From an uncultured Bacilli bacterium (GTDB taxonomy: Bacteria > Bacillota_I > Bacilli_A > RF39 > UBA660): a stretch of DNA of 14,129 nucleotides. Made by a program: the position numbers and the translations under genes. Below the pieces are notes generated by a model. That model was given only the letters and a program-made list of their open reading frames with translations. It was not told the DNA's origin and made no database searches. The DNA lies in assembly GCA_910576795.1 (NCBI GenBank), contig CAJTIX010000028.1, positions 1 to 14,129 of the forward strand. The letters are read 5' to 3'. Positions 6,284 through 13,679 of this stretch are shown one piece after another. Numbering within the stretch: position 1 is the first letter of the stretch; every line of letters starts with the position of its first letter.

Positions 6284-7582
6284 TTATGACAAATATTCAA
6301 TCAATGAATTTTCTAATTTTGACAAATCATTTGGACTCATAAACAAAATCACTGAACCTTTATGTTTTACTAATTGTTCTGCATCTTCCATTGTAATCCA
6401 TTTGCCATGATTTAACTTTCCTATAATTAAATCAGAAGTCACTTCAGGAAAATCCTCTTGCTTTTCTCTAGCTGGATGAATTTCCATTACATAAGAATAA
6501 TCAGCAATATTCATTGCATTTGCTAAATCCTCTGCAAATTCCTGTGTACGAGAAAATGTATGAGGTTGAAAAACCGTTACAATTTTTTTATTTGGATATT
6601 TCTGTTTCACGGCTTTAATAGTAGCTTTTACCTCATTTGGATGATGTGCATAATCATCTATGACAATAGTATCATCCACCACTGTTTCTGAAAACCTTCT
6701 TTTCGCACCTTCAAATGTTTTAAATACCTTAGCAACCTCTTTTGCCTCTAAACGTTCATAATAACAAGTCGCAATTACAGCAAGCGCATCCATCAACATA
6801 TGTTTTCCATAAATAGGAAGATCAAAGAAACCATAATAATTCCCTTCAACCGTTACTTCAAAACTAGTACCAGTTTCTTTATACTCTACATTACTTGCAA
6901 TAATATCATTGTCATCATCCAATCCATAAAAGAAAATTGGTGGATTCACTTCTAACAAATGTGTATAAGGGTCATCTCCACACGCAATCACCATTTTTTC
7001 TGCTTTATTGGCATATGACTGATAGGCATCAATAACATCTTCAATATCCTTAAAATAATCCACATGATCCATATCAATATTTGTAATAATCGCATATTCT
7101 GGTGTATAAGCAAGGAAATGTCTTCGATATTCACAAGATTCTAATACAAAATATTCATTATCAATCCCTGCATACCCAGTTCCATCCCCAATTAAATAAT
7201 TGGCACCCTTTAATTCATTGAATACATGTGCAAGCATAGAAGAAGTCGTTGTTTTTCCATGACAACCTGCAACACAGATCGTCTTGAATTTTTGTGTCAA
7301 ATGACCTACCATTTCAGAATAAGTATAAATAGAAAGTTCCAAATCAATTGCTCGTTTTACCTCTGGATGTTCATCATCAAAGGAAGCACCACGAACAATC
7401 TTCATACCTTCTTTGATATTATTCTCATCAAATGGTAATACAGGAATACCAAGTGCATGTAACCCTTGTTCTGTGAAAAAAGTTTCCTCTACATCACTTC
7501 CCTGTACTTCATATCCAAGTTCATTCATAATTTGTGCGAGTGCACTCATACCTGATCCTTTTATTCCAATAAAATGATACAT
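6284..7582 (-). CDS. murC: UDP-N-acetylmuramate--L-alanine ligase
   Basis: This 432-residue enzyme performs the ATP-dependent addition of L-alanine to UDP-MurNAc, the first step of the peptidoglycan stem peptide, in the cytoplasm. The N-terminal Rossmann-like part opens YHFIGIKGSGMSALA. The ATP loop is GCHGKTTT (106-113), where most family members have Thr in place of the Cys. ESCEYRRHF (149-157), TNIDMDHVDYF (167-177) and the C-terminal-domain motif DYAHHPNE (310-317) are all in order, with length as in the Bacillus enzyme. GGGAGGAAT precedes the ATG at 7582. It starts 11 bases after tadC and shares its strand, so it appears to be the last gene of the Tad operon, an unusual place for an essential cell-wall gene. 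A promoter of its own inside tadC cannot be excluded. Confidence 0.96.
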   Translation of the reverse strand: MYHFIGIKGSGMSALAQIMNELGYEVQGSDVEETFFTEQGLHALGIPVLPFDENNIKEGMKIVRGASFDDEHPEVKRAIDLELSIYTYSEMVGHLTQKFKTICVAGCHGKTTTSSMLAHVFNELKGANYLIGDGTGYAGIDNEYFVLESCEYRRHFLAYTPEYAIITNIDMDHVDYFKDIEDVIDAYQSYANKAEKMVIACGDDPYTHLLEVNPPIFFYGLDDDNDIIASNVEYKETGTSFEVTVEGNYYGFFDLPIYGKHMLMDALAVIATCYYERLEAKEVAKVFKTFEGAKRRFSETVVDDTIVIDDYAHHPNEVKATIKAVKQKYPNKKIVTVFQPHTFSRTQEFAEDLANAMNIADYSYVMEIHPAREKQEDFPEVTSDLIIGKLNHGKWITMEDAEQLVKHKGSVILFMSPNDLSKLENSLIEYLS

Positions 7583-7593
7583 AATATTCCTCC

Positions 7594-8292
7594 CTACGAT
7601 AAAATTTGAATCACAAATGGTCCCAATATCAGTAATAAAATAAGTGGTACAATAAATAATACGGAAATGATACTGATTTTATTTGGGATTTTAGCCATTT
7701 CCCCTTTAATTGCCAAAATTTGTTTATCCCGTAGAAAATCAATTTGATGATACATGGTATCGATAATACTATTTCCAAATACGCTTGTTTGTGTAATATT
7801 CAAAATAATATTATTAATGGTTTCTGATGGAATTCTTTTTTTCATATGTTCCAAAGCCTCCATCAATGATTTTCCAAACTTGATTTCAAATAAAGTTTTC
7901 TTAAATTCATTGGAGATTTCAGAATCTACATTAAATACTGTAATTTCCAAAGCGTTCTCCAGATTGCGACCAGACTCTAATGTCAATGTCAAAATTTCAA
8001 AAAAGTAAAGTGCTTCACGATCCAATTTACGAGTTCTTGCTTTGATTGGTCTAGTTAATGTAATATAACCAAATAAATAATAATAAATAATGGTTAGCAA
8101 AGGCGCAAATAAATATCCTGATTTCATCAAATAAAGTATAAGACAAAATACCATAATCGAAGTAAGAAAGCGAATATTCATATAAGTAACCGCATCATAC
8201 TTTGCCTGATCACCTAGAAGTAACAGTTGTAACTCTACTTTTGCAATATCTTTTTCAGAATAAATTTTACGAGTCAAATTTTGATGTCTCAT
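7594..8292 (-). CDS. tadC: TadC-type pilus assembly platform protein (T2SF domain)
   Basis: The 232-residue integral membrane protein is the second, shorter platform subunit that works with TadB and the CpaF ATPase to assemble Flp/Tad pili at the cytoplasmic membrane. An N-terminal cytoplasmic stretch is followed by two hydrophobic segments (about 42-56 and 61-78). A cytoplasmic helical T2SF domain (~93-205) contains EALYFFEILTLTLESGRNLENAL and the glycine-containing FGNSIIDTM turn. A C-terminal membrane helix (207-230) ends the protein. The typical TadC is about 280-320 residues; this one has a short N-terminus. The start at 8292 lies 4 bases after the tadB stop with AAGGATGTG as ribosome binding site, so translation is probably coupled. 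It is not closely similar to the tadB product, consistent with the usual TadB/TadC pair. Confidence 0.88.
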   Translation of the reverse strand: MRHQNLTRKIYSEKDIAKVELQLLLLGDQAKYDAVTYMNIRFLTSIMVFCLILYLMKSGYLFAPLLTIIYYYLFGYITLTRPIKARTRKLDREALYFFEILTLTLESGRNLENALEITVFNVDSEISNEFKKTLFEIKFGKSLMEALEHMKKRIPSETINNIILNITQTSVFGNSIIDTMYHQIDFLRDKQILAIKGEMAKIPNKISIISVLFIVPLILLLILGPFVIQILS

Positions 8293-8296
8293 GTTT

Positions 8297-9823
8297 TCAC
8301 ATCCTTACTTTCATAATTTTTCTCACTAAGAAAATATAACAAATATAAATAACAAGAATGATACCACATAAGATGATTCCCACTGGAGTTGAGATAAGTG
8401 GAACAAAATAAGATGGATTGATTAAACTGATAAACAAAATAAACATCGGTGGTACAATAAATAATACATAGACAATTATTTTAGAACTTCCAGTCAAAGA
8501 GGCAAGTTCCAATTTCAATTTTTTCTTATTGAATAAGGATTTTTCAATGGAAGAAAAAACCTGAATGATATTTCCACCTGTTCGATTCAAAATCGATAAA
8601 GAAGCGGTTAAGTAAGTGACTTCTTCTAACTGAATGCGTTCTGAAAAACGTCTGAAAGTCTCTTCAATGGAAAGTCCAAAAGATAACTCTAAACTCATTT
8701 TCTTGAATTCTTCTGCAATAGGCCCTTCCAATTCTCTTGTAACCAAATCGACTGCCTGTACAATACTTCTTCCAGATTTGAATGCATTATTCATAACCAT
8801 AATTGCCTGTAATAAATCATTTTCTAAGGTATTTCTGTAGATTTTATATTTTGAAAAATAAAGTAAATCAGGTAAAAAGAACCCAAACAGAAATGGAATC
8901 AATAATTCATAAGAAGCAAATACATGATATTGAATTGCCATAGAAAAAATAGCAATGATAATAAAACCAATTCCACAAATTAATTTGGTTGCAACCGCAT
9001 CCATTCCCGATTGATAAAATGGGTGATATAAGGGAATATATTTTTCATAATGCTTACTATATTTTTTGATAAAAGAAGATTTTGTCAATATTCTAGCTAT
9101 TTGCCCATTCCATTTCTGACAAACTTTTATCAATTTTTCAAATACAGAAACAGAGTGATTACGAACTCCCTGTATACTATATTTGGAAATACGATGTTCT
9201 AATCGAACACTTTTTTGATAACGATAAATACGATAACCAATCAAAATAACAATAGATAATAATAGTATTTGAATACCAAGTAAAGAAGCTTGTTTATTTG
9301 CTACAATCTGTAACTGCACTGTTTTAGTAGCAGTATTCCCTGCTCTATCCGTTACAGTATAAATTAACTCCTGTGTTCCTATTTTCGTCAAATCCAATTC
9401 AGATGCATTTGAACTTACTTGACTTTGTAAATCACCATCTTGTGTATCATAAGCGATAATATATTCATTAAAATCAATTGTGATATTTTTTTTCGGTTTT
9501 TCGATTTTTAATAAACTACCCTGACTGGTATCTTTCATACGAATGATAGGAGATTCTTTATCAATATGATAAATACCACTTTCTACAACTTCTGTTTTTC
9601 TTCCCTTGTAAAGTGTCAAAATAATTTTGTATTCTCCTGTTTCCTGCAATAAAAATTCCCCTATTTTGGAACCAGCTACTGTACCAGTTTCATATTCCAC
9701 ACCATCTTTGATGATTTCATAAGTATAACGTGTCACAGAAGAGTCCGGTGTATAAGAAATTTCTAATGCTTGATTGGTAAACTCTAATTGTTCATATAAA
9801 GAAAAACCATTTTGTTCACCCAT
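8297..9823 (-). CDS. tadB: TadB-type platform protein with an N-terminal Ig-like extension
   Basis: The 508-residue protein is much longer than the usual ~300 of TadB. Residues 1-~175 form two beta-rich Ig-like modules; the second (about 110-174) has the DUF5011/Big-like pattern YDTQDGDL ... GTQELIYTVTDRAGNTA. A membrane helix (180-199) followed by RYQKS places the N-terminal part outside. The remainder is classical TadB: membrane segments at ~278-296 and 305-324, a cytoplasmic T2SF domain (~335-440) with AFKSGRSIVQAVDL and LNRTGGNI, and two C-terminal helices. No signal peptide precedes the Ig-like part and the frame is closed upstream by a TAA, so the first 180 residues would have to cross as an N-tail. 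AAGAAGGTGAT sits before the ATG at 9823. It is 28 bases downstream of cpaF. Confidence 0.88.
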   Translation of the reverse strand: MGEQNGFSLYEQLEFTNQALEISYTPDSSVTRYTYEIIKDGVEYETGTVAGSKIGEFLLQETGEYKIILTLYKGRKTEVVESGIYHIDKESPIIRMKDTSQGSLLKIEKPKKNITIDFNEYIIAYDTQDGDLQSQVSSNASELDLTKIGTQELIYTVTDRAGNTATKTVQLQIVANKQASLLGIQILLLSIVILIGYRIYRYQKSVRLEHRISKYSIQGVRNHSVSVFEKLIKVCQKWNGQIARILTKSSFIKKYSKHYEKYIPLYHPFYQSGMDAVATKLICGIGFIIIAIFSMAIQYHVFASYELLIPFLFGFFLPDLLYFSKYKIYRNTLENDLLQAIMVMNNAFKSGRSIVQAVDLVTRELEGPIAEEFKKMSLELSFGLSIEETFRRFSERIQLEEVTYLTASLSILNRTGGNIIQVFSSIEKSLFNKKKLKLELASLTGSSKIIVYVLFIVPPMFILFISLINPSYFVPLISTPVGIILCGIILVIYICYIFLVRKIMKVRM

Positions 9824-9850
9824 TATGAAATCACCTTCTTTCTCATATTT

Positions 9851-11182
9851 TTATGATCCAAATATATCCTTTAATGTATCAATACCACGACTCACTATTT
9901 TATCATACACTTTTGGAACATAGTCATGTAATAAGAATTCTCCAATCACTTCTCCATTATCCAAAAGTCCTGTTTGTGTAAAAGAGAAAATTTCTTTGAC
10001 AGAAATGGTATCTTTTTCAAAACCAGTTACTTCACAAATACTTGTAATTTTACGTTTTCCATCAGATAGTCTTTGAATATGTACTACAATATCAATCGCA
10101 TTTTCAATATATTCACGAATGGCCTTAACTGGAATCTCCATACCAGCCATTAAAATCATCGTCTCCAAACGATTGAGTGCATCACTTGGGGAATTGGCAT
10201 GCATTGTGGTCAAACTACCATTATGTCCTGTATTCATTGCTTGTAACATATCAAATGCTTCCTTACCACGTACTTCTCCAACAATAATACGATCAGGTCG
10301 CATACGAAGGGAATTCAAAACCAAATCACGAATAGTGACTTCTCCTTCACCTTCATAATTGGTAAGGCGTGTTTCCAGTGAAATCACATGTTCCTGTTCC
10401 AACTTTAATTCTGCCGCATCTTCAATGGTAATAATACGTTCTTGTTTTCCAATAAAAGATGATAATACATTGAGTAATGTCGTTTTACCCCCACCTGTTC
10501 CACCACAAATGATAATATTTAGTTTCGCTTGAACACAAGCCTCTAGAAAACGTGCCATGTAAGGAGTCAGTGCCCCACTTCTTAAAAAATCATCAATATT
10601 CGCAAGTTCTTCTTTGAACTTCCGAATGGTTAAAACAGGTCCTTTTAAAGAAAGTGGTGGTATTACTGCATTCAAACGAGAGCCATCTTCTAACCTCGCA
10701 TCCACCATTGGATTCGATGTATCAATTGTTCTTCCCAAAGGTTGGATCATTCGTTGGATGGTTCGGATAATATGGTCATCATTGATAAATGAGATACTTT
10801 CATCTCTGACAACATGTCCATCTAATTCAATATAGATTTCACTTTTTCCATTGACCATAATTTCTGTAATTTGTTTATCATCGAGTAATTCCGTTAATGG
10901 ACCATATCCACTAATTTCATTATCAATCAAATTATAAATATAACTACGTTCTACATTACTTAAGTCATATCCTTCAATCGTTTTATCAATTTCTGTCTTT
11001 ACAAATTCATCCATAGTTCCTGTTGAAGTAATATTATGATCAATCAAATTTTGAATAATTTTATTACGTAATTCCTCTAATAGACTCTTATTTGGAAAGG
11101 CATCATAATCTTTTACTTCTTGTAGATTTGGATTTTCTACCTTGATATCAAATTCTTCTGTAAATTTCTTCAATGTTTTCAC
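9851..11182 (-). CDS. cpaF: CpaF/TadA secretion ATPase of the Tad pilus
   Basis: This 443-residue hexameric cytoplasmic ATPase powers pilin assembly through TadB/TadC. The N-terminal domain contains ISGYGPLTELLDD (90-102) and ITEIMVNG, typical of the CpaF branch. Walker A is GGTGGGKTT (227-235) and the acidic box is IITIEDAAEL (250-259). GEVRG (302-306) and the histidine box HNGSLTTMHANS (320-331) follow in order, and all catalytic elements are intact. The start is a GTG at 11180-11182 immediately after the cpaE stop (TAG-GTG). No strong ribosome binding site precedes it, and an in-frame TTG three codons in has AGGTGA in front, so the true start may be that TTG. Either way translation is tightly coupled to cpaE. 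Confidence 0.95.
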   Translation of the reverse strand: MKTLKKFTEEFDIKVENPNLQEVKDYDAFPNKSLLEELRNKIIQNLIDHNITSTGTMDEFVKTEIDKTIEGYDLSNVERSYIYNLIDNEISGYGPLTELLDDKQITEIMVNGKSEIYIELDGHVVRDESISFINDDHIIRTIQRMIQPLGRTIDTSNPMVDARLEDGSRLNAVIPPLSLKGPVLTIRKFKEELANIDDFLRSGALTPYMARFLEACVQAKLNIIICGGTGGGKTTLLNVLSSFIGKQERIITIEDAAELKLEQEHVISLETRLTNYEGEGEVTIRDLVLNSLRMRPDRIIVGEVRGKEAFDMLQAMNTGHNGSLTTMHANSPSDALNRLETMILMAGMEIPVKAIREYIENAIDIVVHIQRLSDGKRKITSICEVTGFEKDTISVKEIFSFTQTGLLDNGEVIGEFLLHDYVPKVYDKIVSRGIDTLKDIFGS

Positions 11183-11959
11183 CTACTTCTCTATTGTTTT
11201 TTTCGGTTCTTTTAAAAGAGATTGTATCATTTTTTCAAAATGTGTAATACCCTTTTTATGCTTTTTACGAATATGAGGATCTAATGTTAGAATTTTTCCA
11301 TCCAGTACAAATTTATCGATATCCTTAATATAAAAAGAATTGGGTATTGTATAGTCAATATTATCTTTTATAATATTTTTAATATCATAGGAAGAAAAAT
11401 AATCCTTTTGGCGATCACTTGCTTCATTTAAAACGATTTTATAATTCTTCTTATCCATGTCCTGATAAATAGACACCATGGTACGCATATTTTTCAAATC
11501 CACTGGATCATTCGTAATAATATATAAAATCTGGTCACTATAGTCTAAATTTACTAAATTCAAATCACTTAAATTATGATTGGTATCCACTAAAATGACA
11601 TCGTACTTTAATTTAGCTTTCGAATAAATTACTTGCAAATACTTACTATTTATTTTACCTGCAGTCCTTGGATCCTTAGGAGCTGGAATGACATCGATAA
11701 ATTCATCATATGCGGTAATATAATCTTCCAAATTACGAAAGCGGTTATTATTCAAATCGTCCATCAACTGAAACAAATCATGGTCTACTTGAATGTTCAG
11801 TGAAACCGCAATCCCGCCAGAATATAAGTCTAAATCAATGATCAAAATTTTCATTTTGCGCATTTTCAAAATACCAGCTAAATTGAGGACTGTTGTGGTT
11901 TTTCCTGTTCCACCTTTTACTGATGTAACCGTAATCACTTTTGCTTGTCTAACAGACAT
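11183..11959 (-). CDS. cpaE: CpaE/TadZ-like ParA/MinD-family ATPase
   Basis: The 258-residue protein has a deviant Walker A, KGGTGKTT (15-22), preceded by ITVTSV and followed by LIIDLDLYSGG (39-49) and VILVDTNHNLSD, as in MinD/ParA-type ATPases. In Tad loci such proteins (CpaE, TadZ) localise the pilus machinery. It lacks the N-terminal receiver-like domain of Caulobacter CpaE, so it is the short form seen in Gram-positive tad loci. There is no obvious C-terminal amphipathic membrane-targeting helix, although the end is lysine-rich. AAAGGAGTGAT provides a strong ribosome binding site before the ATG at 11959, 4 bases after the preceding gene. The position directly before cpaF supports the role over a chromosome-partition function. 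Confidence 0.88.
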   Translation of the reverse strand: MSVRQAKVITVTSVKGGTGKTTTVLNLAGILKMRKMKILIIDLDLYSGGIAVSLNIQVDHDLFQLMDDLNNNRFRNLEDYITAYDEFIDVIPAPKDPRTAGKINSKYLQVIYSKAKLKYDVILVDTNHNLSDLNLVNLDYSDQILYIITNDPVDLKNMRTMVSIYQDMDKKNYKIVLNEASDRQKDYFSSYDIKNIIKDNIDYTIPNSFYIKDIDKFVLDGKILTLDPHIRKKHKKGITHFEKMIQSLLKEPKKTIEK

Positions 11960-11963
11960 GATA

Positions 11964-12341
11964 TCACTCCTTTATGATTTTGCGATTTTCAGAAATCCTT
12001 TTTTGGATCGTAATATTTGTATCTTCTTTTGAATATAAAAATGGAAATATAGGTTCTATTTTCTTAGTAATAGAAATGGTAATATAATCTTCTGTAATGA
12101 TAATATTCAATTGATCTACTGTTTTCAAATTGAGTATCAATAATTTACGAATATCTGTTTCTAAGGTAAGATCATCTCTATGCTCGATTCCATATTCTAA
12201 TGCATTGGTAATGGCATGATCCACTTTTCTTTTTTGAATATGAAGATTGCCAATATCAATTAAAAAGCCCAGTACAAGTAGTAAAACTGGAAGTAACAAA
12301 ACAAAGAAAACCAATGTTTGTCCCCTATGATTCAGTCGCAT
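11964..12341 (-). CDS. TadE/TadG-like small membrane pseudopilin lacking the +5 Glu
   Basis: The 125-residue protein starts MRLNHRGQTLVFF and continues into a single hydrophobic helix to ~31, then a short extracytoplasmic domain rich in beta-prone stretches and a basic tail. The RGQTLV motif aligns with RGQALVEY/SGQALVEF of its two upstream neighbours, but the glutamate expected at +5 after the glycine is Phe here, so it may not be processed or incorporated like them. TadG proteins often start with a related GQ-x-x-x motif and are much longer, so this would be a reduced version. It overlaps the end of tadE by 17 bases in a different frame, which implies translational coupling. The exact role is unassigned. 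Confidence 0.75.
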   Translation of the reverse strand: MRLNHRGQTLVFFVLLLPVLLLVLGFLIDIGNLHIQKRKVDHAITNALEYGIEHRDDLTLETDIRKLLILNLKTVDQLNIIITEDYITISITKKIEPIFPFLYSKEDTNITIQKRISENRKIIKE

Positions 12342-12672
12342 TGAACACCGTTAAACTTTCTTTCACTAAATAAGGACTTTTGAGTATTTGACTAAGTCCA
12401 GGTGTCATGATATCTATTTTTTTTGTTAAAACTATCGTCGTATAAGTTTCTGTGAAATTATAAGAAATAGAAAGTTTTTTTTCATTTAGGTAATGTTGTA
12501 TTTCTTGTTCTCGGTTTGTTTCATATAAATCTTTTACTACATCCAAATCATTTTGTAAGCGGTATTTTTCATAAATGATGGTTCCAAAATCAATAGAAGC
12601 AAATACCAATAACAAAAAGATAGGTAAAATTAAAACAAATTCGACGAGTGCTTGCCCACTTGTTTTTTTCAT
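12325..12672 (-). CDS. tadE: TadE-like pseudopilin
   Basis: The 115-residue protein begins MKKTSGQALVEFVLILPIF: a short basic leader, Gly6, and Glu11 at +5, then a membrane helix to ~28 and an ~85-residue outer domain. GQALVEF-x-L-x-LP is the TadE signature. TadE-like proteins are processed by the prepilin peptidase and are needed for pilus biogenesis as minor or priming subunits. The frame is open 16 codons further upstream, but that stretch covers the promoter and the GAGG ribosome binding site, so the ATG at 12670-12672 is preferred. It is the first gene of the assembly operon, downstream of the flp terminator. Confidence 0.85.
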   Translation of the reverse strand: MKKTSGQALVEFVLILPIFLLLVFASIDFGTIIYEKYRLQNDLDVVKDLYETNREQEIQHYLNEKKLSISYNFTETYTTIVLTKKIDIMTPGLSQILKSPYLVKESLTVFNATES

Positions 12673-12699
12673 ATCATCACGCCTCTTTACCTTATACCA

Positions 12700-12728
12700 A
12701 TTATAGCAAAAAAAAAACAATTACTCAA
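12700..12728 (-). promoter_or_regulatory. Promoter of the tadE-cpaE-cpaF-tadB-tadC-murC operon
   Basis: On the minus strand TTGAGT (12723-12728) and TATAAT (12700-12705) are 17 bases apart, with a run of ten T in the spacer. The start codon is 28 bases downstream. It lies immediately after the flp terminator, so pilin and machinery can be expressed at different levels. Confidence 0.65.
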
Positions 12729-12754
12729 TAAAAAATGATACGATGTATCATTTT
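12729..12754 (-). terminator. Terminator directly after flp
   Basis: On the minus strand AAAATGATAC and GTATCATTTT form a 10-bp stem with a 3-base loop, leading into a T-rich tract. The stem overlaps the flp stop codon. It separates flp from the downstream machinery genes. Confidence 0.75.
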
Positions 12755-12950
12755 ACCTATCAACGCATTGTCCCTGTCCTGGCTTTGATCCTTCCACATA
12801 TACTTTGTCTACTAAATTACATGAGGATTTTGTCATAGAATCTTGTAAATAGCCACCTAATAATTTTACGACTGTTACTACAACGACACTAATCACTGCA
12901 ATAATTAATAAATATTCAACAAGAGCTTGCCCCCTACGATTCTTTTTCAT
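12753..12950 (-). CDS. flp: Flp-like pilin (probable major Tad pilin)
   Basis: The 65-residue protein has a basic leader MKKNRRG, then QALVEYLLIIAVISVVVV with Glu12 at +5 and Tyr13 after it, as in Flp pilins, and a hydrophobic helix to ~31. The remaining ~34 residues form a small exposed tail with two cysteines (44 and 63) that could form a disulfide. Size, leader and position at the head of the locus fit the Flp major pilin, polymerised by CpaF/TadB/TadC after removal of the leader by a prepilin peptidase not present in this window. AGGAGGGATTTC gives a very strong ribosome binding site, and a near-consensus promoter and its own terminator suggest abundant monocistronic expression. The QALVE motif is also close to TadE, so it could be a TadE-type minor subunit. 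Confidence 0.82.
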   Translation of the reverse strand: MKKNRRGQALVEYLLIIAVISVVVVTVVKLLGGYLQDSMTKSSCNLVDKVYVEGSKPGQGQCVDR

Positions 12951-12982
12951 GAAATCCCTCCTGCATAATCATCTCTATATCC

Positions 12983-13011
12983 ATATTATACTGTTTTAAG
13001 GAATTTGTCAA
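12983..13011 (-). promoter_or_regulatory. Promoter of flp
   Basis: On the minus strand TTGACA (13006-13011) and TAATAT (12983-12988) are separated by 17 bases. A TATAAT two bases upstream of that -10 would give a 15-base spacer. The -35 hexamer physically overlaps the -35 of the divergent DUF192 promoter. Confidence 0.65.
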
Positions 13012-13033
13012 ATATTTTTTGGTATGTTATAGT
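13005..13033 (+). promoter_or_regulatory. Promoter of the DUF192 gene
   Basis: On the plus strand TTGTCA (13005-13010) and TATAGT (13028-13033) are 17 bases apart, with TG-T before the -10 (extended -10). Expected transcription start is near 13040, ten bases before the chosen ATG. Confidence 0.65.
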
Positions 13034-13049
13034 AGTTATGGTGATACTT

Positions 13050-13367
13050 ATGAAGGTCCAAATTGGAAATCAAATTCTAGAAATAAAAGCTTGTACTAAT
13101 TTTCATTCTAGATGTCTTGGTATGATGGGAAAAAAAAAGAAAAGTGCAGTTGGTTTTTATTTTCCAAAGTGCAAAAGTCTACATACCTTTTTTATGAGAC
13201 AGAATATTGATATCATTATGGTGAATCAAAATAATCAAATAGTTGCCTTCTATCCAAATGCAAAACCTTGGCATATTTTCTATTCTAAAAAGGCATATGC
13301 TTGTTATGAGTTTTCTACTGAGATTTTAAATACAGTATCGATTGGAGATTCTATTATTTTCATCTAA
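13050..13367 (+). CDS. DUF192 (COG1430) family protein
   Basis: The 105-residue protein reads MKVQIGNQILEIKACTNFHSRCLGMMG, then FPKCKSLHTFFMRQNIDIIMVN and VAFYPNAKPWHI. The R-x-x-G-M-M/L-G turn, the H-T-x-F-M-x-x-x-I-D-I-I-M core and the downstream A-x-x-x-x-x-L/F-E-like end are the DUF192 signature. The biochemical function is unknown; many relatives are exported, but no signal peptide is present with this start. The frame can be extended upstream to a TTG at 13005, which would add a hydrophobic 15-residue segment, but that covers the promoter and has no properly spaced ribosome binding site, so ATG at 13050 (GGTGAT before it) is chosen. It is divergent from flp. I recall DUF192 genes near tad loci elsewhere, so a pilus link is plausible but unproven. 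Confidence 0.82.
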   Translation: MKVQIGNQILEIKACTNFHSRCLGMMGKKKKSAVGFYFPKCKSLHTFFMRQNIDIIMVNQNNQIVAFYPNAKPWHIFYSKKAYACYEFSTEILNTVSIGDSIIFI

Positions 13368-13373
13368 AAATAT

Positions 13374-13395
13374 AGTAATTTTTAAATAACTTTTT
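13374..13395 (+). terminator. Weak possible terminator after the DUF192 gene
   Basis: AGTAATTT and AAATAACT can pair around TT with one A-A mismatch, followed by TTTTT. The stem is almost all A-T, so efficiency is doubtful. Confidence 0.3.
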
Positions 13396-13617
13396 ATAAA
13401 TTCTTAAATATCTTTATAGCCTTTATTTATAAGCATTCATACCATTTTTATTTTTAAAGGATGTTAACATATATTTTCATAATTTCTTATATTTTTACTT
13501 TCAAAAGTAGTAAATTGGTAGTAAAAATTATAGAATTGAAATTTATATAATTTAAATGTATAGAAATTTAAAAAAACTACTATGTACAAGGACATATTAG
13601 TTAATATATTTGTGGAC

Positions 13618-13679
13618 AAGACTTGTGGCGTAGCCACTAAAGTCTTCGTCATAATAAGGATAGTATTACCCTTATTATG
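13618..13679. repeat. Two adjacent strong hairpins (palindromic element)
   Basis: Hairpin 1: AAGACTT (13618-13624) with AAGTCTT (13640-13646), and directly inside it GTGGC (13625-13629) with GCCAC (13633-13637) around GTA, leaving a two-base bulge. Hairpin 2: CATAATAAGG (13650-13659) with CCTTATTATG (13670-13679). Neither is followed by a proper T run on either strand, so they are not simple terminators. The GCGTAGCCA in the loop of hairpin 1 recurs at 13751-13759. Confidence 0.75.

Noticed and set aside
6284..7582. Cys instead of Thr in the MurC ATP loop (GCHGKTTT) as a sign of inactivation
   Set aside because: The Lys and Thr residues that bind ATP are intact and all other motifs are present, so a conservative variation is more likely.
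11183..11959. ParA-type chromosome or plasmid partition protein
   Set aside because: No parB partner or parS-like sites nearby, and it lies immediately before cpaF in a Tad operon.
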